A DNA stretch of 32,920 nucleotides from an uncultured Clostridia bacterium (lineage in GTDB: Bacteria; Bacillota; Clostridia; Christensenellales; CAG-917), in the NCBI GenBank assembly GCA_947382865.1, contig CANDBF010000018.1:1-32920 (forward strand). The letters are read 5' to 3'. Position numbers and translations under genes: made by a program. Shown here in pieces: positions 8,243 to 14,355 of the stretch (position 1 is the first letter of the stretch; the number at the start of each line of letters is the position of its first letter). Under the pieces are notes generated by a model. That model saw only the letters and a list, made by a program, of their open reading frames with translations. It had not been told where the DNA came from and did no database searches.

Positions 8243-10376
8243 TCTCTGCTTTCCACTCCATCAGCTTTTCGATATCTTCCTTTTGCACAGTGGAGGAGAT
8301 TTCGTTAAGCGCCGCGACGAAATCCGCATGTACTATGTACTTCGCGCCCGTCTGTATGCCGCGCAAAATGGAAATTTCCTCTATCTTATCCATAAGGTTG
8401 GTCATATCCGAGCCGTTGAAGCCCTCCGTCGCCGCGACAACCTCGTCGATACGAATATCGTCCGCGATTTTTACGACGCCCTTTCCGCCGACCTTGCGGA
8501 GTCTGTTTTCAATCATATATCTGCGCGTCTCGTCGTCGGGAAGCCCCACGTAAATTCTCGTGCCGAAGCGACCGGGTCTTACAAACGCGCTGTCCATATC
8601 CCACGGCTTGTTTGTCGCCGCAATCAAAAACAGAATGTTGTTGGTCTGCTTGTTGTAGCTCTCCACTCCCTGCAGCTGTGCAAGAAGCTCTGAGCGGAGC
8701 TGCTTTGCGTATTGCGATTTGGTGTTCTTGGGAGAAATGGAGTCCATTTCGTCAAAATAAATCACGGCGCAGGCATACTCTCTCGCCTGCGCGAAAAGCG
8801 CGCGCACCGCCTTTTCGGACTGTCCCGCACCCTGATGAAGCAAATCTGACGGCTTGACCGAGCAGAACTTTGCGCCTATCTCGTTTGCAATCGCCGCCGC
8901 AATCATAGTCTTGCCGGTTCCGGGAGGTCCGTAAAGCAAAAGTCCGCCGCCGTTCTTCTTGACGTAGCCCTCGAACGCTTCGGGGTTTTCGAGAGGAAGC
9001 AAAACCTTTATCTTTACCGCCTCTTTCACCGCGTCGAGTCCCGCGACGTCCTTGAACGTGACCTCGGGCAGACTGTCCCACTCAAACTTGAATTCGCTGT
9101 TAAACGCGCTCTTCCCGTCCTCCAAAACCTTATCCTCGGGAGACGGAATATCGTCGTCCTTTGCGTTCTTATTGTCGCCAATTGGGGTTTTATCGTTATT
9201 TTTCGGATTATTATCTATGTGTTTCGGAGAATAGTCCTCGTCTTCGTCGTTCCCGTCCGACTTAATCGGAGGGAAATTTATGTCAAAAGGGAGGTCTTGC
9301 CTCGTTATAGTCGCCATCTCCTCGTTGGACGGCTCTCTCAGAGAAGCAACTCTCCTAGACTGCATAGTAACCGTCCTCTCGAACAGATTCCTCGCGTCTC
9401 TGCCGTTGCCGAAGTTCTTGTCCCTCTCTGCGTACTTTTTGTTGAAATAGGCGTGCAGCGCCTTTGACGCGTCGGGGTCGAGGACGTATTGGTTTTTGTC
9501 GCACTGGCGCTTGAATATATTGTAAAGCTCCGCGCCCGTATAATCTGAAAATTGCACGAAGTTCTTAAAGCGCGAGCGAAGTCCCGGATTGGAATTGATG
9601 AATTTCTCCATCAGATCCACGTAGCCCGCTACGATAACCACGAGGTTGTCGCGGTTGTCCTCCATAGCTTTAAGCACCGTGTCGATAGCTTCCTGTCCGA
9701 AGTCGTTGCCCGAGCCGCTCGCAAGCGCGTACGCCTCGTCAATAAACAGCACTCCGCCTTTCGCTTTTTTGAGCACCGCCTGCGTTTTGAGCGCGGTCTG
9801 TCCCACGTATCCCGCAACGAGGTCGCTCCTGTCCACCTCGACGAGGTGACCCTCGCTGAGTATGCCGAGCGCGCAGTATATCTGCGACATAATCCTCGCC
9901 ACCGTGGTTTTTCCCGTGCCGGGGTTGCCCGTAAACACCATATGATAGGACATATCAGGCACCGACATTCCGCGCGACTTGCGCATCTTGAATACCTTTA
10001 TCTGGTCCACCCAGTCGCATACCTGATTTTTGACCTCGGCAAGTCCTTCCAACTCGTTGAGACGTTTTAGCGCCTCTTCGAGGGTGATTTTTTCCGCCTT
10101 TTGCACCTTTACGTCCGTCGTCTCCTCATCCGACTGGCTCGCCTGTTTTTTCTTCTCGGGAGCCTGCAAGCCGTCCGCAACGTCGATCAGATTTTTGGCG
10201 CGTTTGAACCTCGCCTTCTGCAATTCGCCTTTGGTGGACTGCGCCAGCTTGAGCATCTGCTCGGCGGCAAGCATATAGTAGCGTTTTGCGAGCGCAAAAT
10301 CGCCCTTGCCCTGACTCTCTTTGGCTTTTTTCAGGTAAAGCTCAAACGTTTCGTACAGCAATTCTTCACTCGCCAT
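8238..10376 (-). CDS. MIT-like domain / CbbX-type AAA / Vps4-type AAA ATPase fusion
   Basis: A 712-residue tandem AAA+ ATPase. Residues 1-78 are a three-helix segment (YLKKAKESQGKGDFALAKRY, then LAAEQML) whose spacing matches MIT domains of Vps4, katanin and spastin. AAA1 (about 100-345) is CbbX/SpoVK-like: Walker A GNPGTGKT (150-157), Walker B VLFIDE (209-214), pore-loop YVG (190-192). An acidic, Asn/Asp-rich linker (about 372-430) follows. AAA2 (about 436-712) is of the Vps4/meiotic clade: FKDVAGLDAVKEAV, Walker A GPPGTGKT (483-490), Walker B VIYFDE (538-543), RSELLAQLQGV (561-571), sensor AATNKPW, Arg-finger region RPGRFGTR (600-607). The aromatic pore residue is absent in AAA2 (LLHQGAGQSEK). 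The start has GGGAGAG upstream. Being encoded 16 bp after two ESCRT-III-like genes suggests it remodels or disassembles their polymers. AAA assignment is certain; MIT is probable. Confidence 0.88.
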   Translation of the reverse strand: MASEELLYETFELYLKKAKESQGKGDFALAKRYYMLAAEQMLKLAQSTKGELQKARFKRAKNLIDVADGLQAPEKKKQASQSDEETTDVKVQKAEKITLEEALKRLNELEGLAEVKNQVCDWVDQIKVFKMRKSRGMSVPDMSYHMVFTGNPGTGKTTVARIMSQIYCALGILSEGHLVEVDRSDLVAGYVGQTALKTQAVLKKAKGGVLFIDEAYALASGSGNDFGQEAIDTVLKAMEDNRDNLVVIVAGYVDLMEKFINSNPGLRSRFKNFVQFSDYTGAELYNIFKRQCDKNQYVLDPDASKALHAYFNKKYAERDKNFGNGRDARNLFERTVTMQSRRVASLREPSNEEMATITRQDLPFDINFPPIKSDGNDEDEDYSPKHIDNNPKNNDKTPIGDNKNAKDDDIPSPEDKVLEDGKSAFNSEFKFEWDSLPEVTFKDVAGLDAVKEAVKIKVLLPLENPEAFEGYVKKNGGGLLLYGPPGTGKTMIAAAIANEIGAKFCSVKPSDLLHQGAGQSEKAVRALFAQAREYACAVIYFDEMDSISPKNTKSQYAKQLRSELLAQLQGVESYNKQTNNILFLIAATNKPWDMDSAFVRPGRFGTRIYVGLPDDETRRYMIENRLRKVGGKGVVKIADDIRIDEVVAATEGFNGSDMTNLMDKIEEISILRGIQTGAKYIVHADFVAALNEISSTVQKEDIEKLMEWKAEN

Positions 10377-10392
10377 AAACTCTCTCCCAAAT

Positions 10393-10959
10393 TCAGGACA
10401 TTCTCTTTTTGAGCTCTTCCAGTTCTTTTTCTATGGCGTCCTCAACAGATTCCTCCGCGGAAGCCTGATTGGTGATGAGGGATTCTATCTCCTTGCTCTC
10501 CTCCGCGTCTAGGCTGTAATTGGACGAGAACGTGGACGAAGTATCCTCCATAAAGCTCTCCATCTGCTCCGCCTGCATCTCGACGCCCATCATAGCCTCG
10601 TTGAACTGCTTGGTGACCTTCTTGAAGTCGCTCTCCTTGGTGAGCTTCATCATATCCTTGCTAAGCGTCCCCATACCCTGCAAAAACTCCGAAGTCATCT
10701 TCGTCATATCCTTCATCTGCGAGGTGATTTCAAAGTTGAGTTTCATCTCGTAAACTCTCTTCTGCTGGGCGATTGTCATTTTCAGTCCCGAGAGCGCGAG
10801 GTTGTACTGCTCGGTAAGTCCGCGCTGTTTTGCCTGCTTGCCCGCGTTTATGTACACCTGCTTCTGCTCTTCGAGCTTTTGTATCTGCTTATTCATAGCG
10901 TTTATCGTCTGCTTGATAAGCATCCTCTTTTTCATTTCCTTACTGGTTTTTACAGCCAT
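10393..10959 (-). CDS. ESCRT-III-like coiled-coil protein with C-terminal MIM1-like motif
   Basis: A 188-residue, almost wholly helical protein with no enzyme motif. The basic N-terminal half (about 9-85) forms a long helical hairpin (QTINAMNKQIQKLEEQKQVY, then SGLKMTIAQQKRVYEMK). A Met-rich middle (85-142) contains MGTLSKDMMKL, FNEAMMGVEMQAEQMESFME. The C-terminal part is acidic (145-188) and ends EDAIEKELEELKKRM. This layout (basic hairpin, middle helix with M..E.M.E...MED, acidic tail, C-terminal amphipathic helix) closely parallels CHMP1-type ESCRT-III proteins. The tail fits the MIM1 pattern (D/E)xxLxxRLxxL(K/R) apart from I for the first L and E for R. Its ribosome site lies inside the end of the preceding gene (6-bp gap). 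Coiled coils can mislead, so this is a structural proposal. Confidence 0.68.
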   Translation of the reverse strand: MAVKTSKEMKKRMLIKQTINAMNKQIQKLEEQKQVYINAGKQAKQRGLTEQYNLALSGLKMTIAQQKRVYEMKLNFEITSQMKDMTKMTSEFLQGMGTLSKDMMKLTKESDFKKVTKQFNEAMMGVEMQAEQMESFMEDTSSTFSSNYSLDAEESKEIESLITNQASAEESVEDAIEKELEELKKRMS

Positions 10960-10965
10960 AATAAT

Positions 10966-11565
10966 TTACTCCCCGTCCGTCTTGTTGACCGATATATTTT
11001 CTTCCGCCGCGGCGCCGTCTTCCTCGAATTGGAGCATGTCCTCTTCGGATTCAAACACGGCAAGCAGCTCGTCGTCATTCGTGTTTACGCCGTAAATGCT
11101 GTCGTTCTTCTCGTACATCTCCTCGACCTGCTTGAACGTCTCGTCCGCTTCGGTGAGCACGTTTTCGGCATTGACTCTCGTATTGAGCGTCTTGTTGAGG
11201 AATTTGGCAAGTCCCTTTTGGTCTCCCAAAAGGTTGCCGAGCGACATTTTCGACGTCTTTGCAAAAAACTGATTGTCGTCAATCGACTGTTTGAGCTTGT
11301 TTAGAAGCCTGAGGTTGTAAAGAAGATACATATCCCTCTGCGCAAGCTGCTCTCTCTCCGCCGTGAGAGCGTTTATCTTTTTGGCGTAAAGCAGTTTGAT
11401 TTCTCTGGACTTCTCCGCTTTACCCTTGACCTTAAAGCCCTCTATCTGCTTCTGCTTGGCGACGATTTCGTCCTCAATGGTAGTGGACTCCTTTTCCAGT
11501 TTGCATATGGCGTCGACGACGTCCTCTCTTGTCAGCTTATCGTATTTGCTTTTGAACGGCCACAT
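10966..11565 (-). CDS. ESCRT-III-like coiled-coil protein with amphipathic N-terminus
   Basis: A 199-residue helical protein beginning MWPFKSKYDKL, a short hydrophobic-then-basic start. It resembles the membrane-inserting N-terminus of Snf7/CHMP4-type ESCRT-III proteins. Residues 13-100 predict a basic helical hairpin (KLEKESTTIEDEIVAKQKQI; LLYAKKINALTAEREQLAQR). Residues 100-155 hold further helices, and the tail is strongly acidic (DDELLAVFESEEDMLQFEED, 164-183), a possible autoinhibitory or MIT-binding tail. It is probably a divergent paralogue of the next gene; the shared features are architecture and charge distribution rather than obvious identity. Ribosome site AAGGTGG precedes ATG 11565. 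It lies 6 bp upstream of its partner and 12 bp after the small helical gene, so all are one operon. No enzymatic motif is visible. Confidence 0.62.
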   Translation of the reverse strand: MWPFKSKYDKLTREDVVDAICKLEKESTTIEDEIVAKQKQIEGFKVKGKAEKSREIKLLYAKKINALTAEREQLAQRDMYLLYNLRLLNKLKQSIDDNQFFAKTSKMSLGNLLGDQKGLAKFLNKTLNTRVNAENVLTEADETFKQVEEMYEKNDSIYGVNTNDDELLAVFESEEDMLQFEEDGAAAEENISVNKTDGE

Positions 11566-11577
11566 AATCCACCTTCG

Positions 11578-11904
11578 TTATTCGAGCACTTTTCTCTCGG
11601 CAATAGCCACGTCGAGGTCGCGCAAAAGACCGTCTGCCTTTTTGCATTCCTCTTTGTCGACGGATTTGTTGAGAACGATTTTAAGGTCGCCGATAATATT
11701 CCTTATCTTCTTGTCCGCGGCGTAAACCTTGCCGTCGGTGGAAGGAGTGAGATATTTCAGCGTTTCCTGCACGTAACGCAGTTTCTCGATATATTCCTCG
11801 TCGTTGCTAAGTTTGATAAGCACGTCGATGGTCTTGCTGTTTTCCTCGATAATTTCTCTGTCCTGAATATTGGACTCGGCTTTCGTCTTTCTTCTGAAAC
11901 ACAT
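11578..11904 (-). CDS. Small helical protein of the ESCRT-like operon, function unknown
   Basis: A 108-residue protein that I do not recognise. It starts MCFRRKTK (basic, with a Cys that could aid membrane attachment) and is otherwise predicted helical, with charged heptad-like stretches (REIIEENSKTIDVLIKLS; KKIRNIIGDLKIVLNKS; LLRDLDVAIAER). No catalytic motif or membrane helix is seen. A perfect GAGGAGG ribosome site precedes the ATG. It lies 19 bp after the SPFH gene and 12 bp before the ESCRT-III-like gene, which argues for a stoichiometric or accessory part in the same complex. It could be a short, degenerate member of the same coiled-coil family or an adaptor. Confidence 0.7.
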   Translation of the reverse strand: MCFRRKTKAESNIQDREIIEENSKTIDVLIKLSNDEEYIEKLRYVQETLKYLTPSTDGKVYAADKKIRNIIGDLKIVLNKSVDKEECKKADGLLRDLDVAIAERKVLE

Positions 11905-11923
11905 AATTTATATCCTCCTCTGA

Positions 11924-12946
11924 TTACAGTTTTTTGCCGCAGCTTCTGCAAAATGCCGAACCGCCGCCGTTTTCCGCGCCGCAGTGCGAGCATACCGCAG
12001 ACGCGCTCGCTATCTTTCTTCCGCAGCCGGGGCAGAAAGCGTCCGTACTCTCATAGCTGTGTCCGCAGCCGGGGCAGAACTTGCCGCCCTTGTTTTTTGG
12101 TTCCTTACCTATAACCTTCATAACCTCGTAGTAGGCCTCTTTGTTGTGCTGTTCCAGCTCGCGCAGATACTTCTCGCGCTCCCACTCCTTGTCGTCCAGT
12201 CTTTCGACCTCGGCGAGATATTCCTTGAGCTTCTTCTCCTTGGCTTTCTCCTCTGCGAAGTCCTCGACCTTGGCGATGTCCTCTTTTGCGATTTCGAAAT
12301 CGGAAATTATGAAGTCCACAAGCTCGAGTCCCCACGAGTGCTCGAATTGCTCGCTGAGCTCCTTGCCGACCTTCTTTGCGATGAGCTTTCTGTTCTCGTC
12401 AAACTGGTCGTAAGTCAGATTGTCCGCATTCACGACTCTTAAGAAATTGTCCGCAAACTCGTCAGTGACAGCCTCGGTGAATCTTCTCGAAAATTCTATG
12501 AGGTCGAATTCCTTTCTGAAGCCGACAACCTTTCTGAAAAACTGCTCGGGATTGCAAACGGAAATGCCGAACACGCCGTTGGCGCCGATTTCGATGACCT
12601 TGTTGCTGACTTTATCCCTGTACATAACCTTGGAAGGAGTGCCCCACTCGATTTTTACGCTGGTCTCCTTGGGGATATATATGACCTCGACGGATATGCC
12701 CTTTTTCCAATTCTTGATTTCGTTCTTATCGTCGAAAACGGGGTGAGTGCCGCTCTTATAAAGCCTGCAATCTCCGCCGCCCTTGATAAGCAACGCGTTG
12801 TGCGTAAAGGGCACCTCCAAAATCGCATTCTTGTCCGTAACCATATCGTTGACGCGCACGAACAGCACCTGATTGTCGTTGACGTCCGCATTGCACAAAT
12901 TCTGCTCGAACTTGATGACTTGATCCTTTTTCTTTCCGAATAACAT
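11924..12946 (-). CDS. SPFH (band 7) domain protein with C-terminal double zinc ribbon, YdjI-like
   Basis: A 340-residue protein and first gene of the operon. Residues about 25-225 form an SPFH/band-7 domain of the COG4260 (YdjI, 'virion core protein-like') type: VPFTHNALLIKGGG, IPKETSVKIEWGTP, GANGVFGISVCNPEQFF, then SWGLELVDFIISDFEIAKED. A coiled coil follows (about 225-275), then eight cysteines as two paired zinc ribbons (FCPGCG, FCPGCG, VCSHCG, FCRSCG). There is no transmembrane segment; such SPFH proteins bind membranes peripherally. B. subtilis YdjI recruits the ESCRT-III-superfamily protein PspA, which makes a scaffold role here likely by analogy. Ribosome site GGAGGAGGAG and a good sigma-A promoter at 13006-13034 define the operon start. 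Confidence 0.9.
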   Translation of the reverse strand: MLFGKKKDQVIKFEQNLCNADVNDNQVLFVRVNDMVTDKNAILEVPFTHNALLIKGGGDCRLYKSGTHPVFDDKNEIKNWKKGISVEVIYIPKETSVKIEWGTPSKVMYRDKVSNKVIEIGANGVFGISVCNPEQFFRKVVGFRKEFDLIEFSRRFTEAVTDEFADNFLRVVNADNLTYDQFDENRKLIAKKVGKELSEQFEHSWGLELVDFIISDFEIAKEDIAKVEDFAEEKAKEKKLKEYLAEVERLDDKEWEREKYLRELEQHNKEAYYEVMKVIGKEPKNKGGKFCPGCGHSYESTDAFCPGCGRKIASASAVCSHCGAENGGGSAFCRSCGKKL

Positions 12947-12993
12947 TTTCTCCTCCTCCGAAAGCGTTTATTTAACGCAATATATTATATAAA

Positions 12994-13034
12994 TATACTC
13001 TTTCCAGTATATAGTAAGAACGCCCGACCGTCAA
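12994..13034 (-). promoter_or_regulatory. Sigma-A promoter of the SPFH/ESCRT-like operon with inverted repeat at the -10
   Basis: Minus strand: TTGACG (13029-13034), 17-base spacer, TATACT (13006-13011). The -10 is one arm of an inverted repeat, TATACT-N6-AGTATA (12994-13011), that would cover the transcription start. It is a candidate operator, though 6-bp AT-rich arms can occur by chance. The leader is about 55 nt. Confidence 0.65.
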
Positions 13035-13117
13035 CCCATATGTCAAGAATTTGTAAACATATGTCGGATATTTTCGGAAAATAAACTGTGCGGCGTTGAT
13101 TTTCTCTACAAACAAAA

Positions 13118-13164
13118 TAAAAACGCGGCGCGAGAAAAATAAAATACGGCGCGTTTCGCGCCGC
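13118..13164 (-). terminator. Intrinsic terminator of the PH-domain gene
   Basis: A perfect GC-rich 7-bp hairpin (CGGCGCG/CGCGCCG, 13147-13163) is followed on the minus strand by TATTTTATTTTT. It ends the PH-domain transcript just before the SPFH operon promoter, so the latter is an independent unit. A second GCGGCGCG lies at 13125-13132. Confidence 0.75.
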
Positions 13165-13191
13165 ATATTATCAATAAAAATAAGCGTTTCA

Positions 13192-13866
13192 TTATCGGTC
13201 GAACACATCCCCGTCGAAAGGGCTGTCGCCGTACTCTGTGTTATATCCCGAATTGAAGTCGGGGCGAAGCGCGTTGGGATAGCTCATATCGGTTTTGATA
13301 TCAGTCACAATCTTCTGCAGCTTGGTGCCGATTATATAAGGATTTTTCACGTCGAACAGCACCGCCGAATTGGTGGAAGCGTTGACGTAAATATCGCCGA
13401 CCTTAAAGAGCTTATCCGTCCAGCTTACCTTCACTCGTACGCTCTCGATTTCGCCGTAATTCAAAAACTTGAAATCAATGCCTATTACGCCCGAGCGAAC
13501 GATTATTCTCCTGTCCGTGACGACGTATTCGATATTCTGTATTTCGACGGTCGCCTTTACGGTACGCCCTATCCACAGCCATACAGGCGTCAGATGAACA
13601 AGAAAAAACGGGATTATAAACCCGAGTATGCCAAGCGACATCGCGCCCCTTGCCATACCTATCGACATACCTGCGATAAACCCTCCGTCGAACAACAGCC
13701 AGATAAGCGCGACGGGCAGCATTTTCATCGTCTCCTGCAAAACGTACGCCCTTTTGTTGGGCTTTCCGCGCCACAGTACCGATTCGCCTACCAGCAGAAT
13801 GTCCTCTATTTGGTTCGCCTGCATCGAATCGGATATATCGAAATACCTCTCGTCGATTTTCCCCAT
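13192..13866 (-). CDS. Membrane protein with bacterial PH-like domain (bPH2/YdbT-like)
   Basis: A 224-residue protein. A soluble N-terminus (1-45) is followed by two hydrophobic segments (about 49-68 and 75-98). A bPH2-type domain (about 105-170) then shows the usual signature: EYVVTDRRIIVRSGVIG, a NYGEIESVRV strand, and the DKLFKVGDIYV block. Members bind or sense membranes, with mostly unknown roles. ATG 13866 is preceded by GGAGG at ideal spacing; the frame extends 16 codons upstream, but that portion contains the promoter -10 and is excluded. The gene has its own promoter and terminator immediately upstream of the ESCRT-like operon, so a functional link is suggested only by position and the shared membrane theme. 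Confidence 0.85.
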   Translation of the reverse strand: MGKIDERYFDISDSMQANQIEDILLVGESVLWRGKPNKRAYVLQETMKMLPVALIWLLFDGGFIAGMSIGMARGAMSLGILGFIIPFFLVHLTPVWLWIGRTVKATVEIQNIEYVVTDRRIIVRSGVIGIDFKFLNYGEIESVRVKVSWTDKLFKVGDIYVNASTNSAVLFDVKNPYIIGTKLQKIVTDIKTDMSYPNALRPDFNSGYNTEYGDSPFDGDVFDR

Positions 13867-13885
13867 AACAGCCTCCGTGCCGTAA

Positions 13886-13914
13886 ATTATACCGCTTTGC
13901 GCGCTTCGATGCAA
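13886..13914 (-). promoter_or_regulatory. Sigma-A promoter for the PH-domain gene
   Basis: Minus strand: TTGCAT (13909-13914), 17-base spacer, TATAAT (13886-13891), giving a leader of about 13 nt that still contains the GGAGG site. The region from here to the pyrG promoter (13915-14160) is AT-rich with no supportable gene. Confidence 0.75.
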
Positions 13915-14162
13915 GCGTTTAAGCGCACTCTTTTATATAAACTCGAATACGCCGTAAAAAGCATTATCCAACCGAAAAAACATTTTATAATACTGATTTG
14001 CAATATAAACTTTTTATTCCGTTCAATATCGCTTAAAAATAGAAATCCGATCGCAATAAACTACGCTGAAATTTCGCCGTTTGTCTACGCTTTCAATATA
14101 AACGTTTTTATCGTCAATATTTTATGGCATCCAAAAAAAATCGAAAAATTTTTATCAATACG

Positions 14163-14191
14163 TTGACATAGCAATTCGCGTGTGATAAATT
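14163..14191 (+). promoter_or_regulatory. Sigma-A promoter for pyrG
   Basis: TTGACA (14163-14168), 17-base spacer, TAAATT (14186-14191). It is followed by a leader of about 155 nt that contains a strong intrinsic terminator. Confidence 0.75.
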
Positions 14192-14250
14192 TATAGCTGT
14201 TTTTGATCGGGCGCACTCGGTCGGAAGCATAAGCAGTGAATATCCGTGTC

Positions 14251-14307
14251 AGGCGATTTTTTCTTAGGAGCGCAAAGTCCTAAAAAAAAACGCCTTTTTT
14301 GTTTTTT
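14251..14307 (+). terminator. Leader terminator (candidate attenuator) upstream of pyrG
   Basis: AGGCG (14251-14255) pairs with CGCCT (14291-14295). T-runs then pair with A-runs, and TTAGGA (14264-14269) with TCCTAA (14278-14283). The hairpin is followed at once by TTTTTGTTTTTT, a textbook intrinsic terminator lying between the promoter and the gene. Gram-positive pyrG genes are known to be CTP-controlled by a leader terminator, so attenuation is likely. The GGGC 5' end used in B. subtilis is not at the predicted start here. Confidence 0.75.
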
Positions 14308-14355
14308 AAGGGCGGAAAAAAATATCAAATCCAGCGTACATCGGAGGCGCAAATT

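Noticed and set aside
10393..11565. The two coiled-coil proteins as PspA/Vipp1 orthologues or phage tape-measure fragments
   Set aside because: They are shorter than PspA, lack its recognisable sequence blocks, and sit in an operon with a Vps4-like ATPase; no phage genes are nearby.
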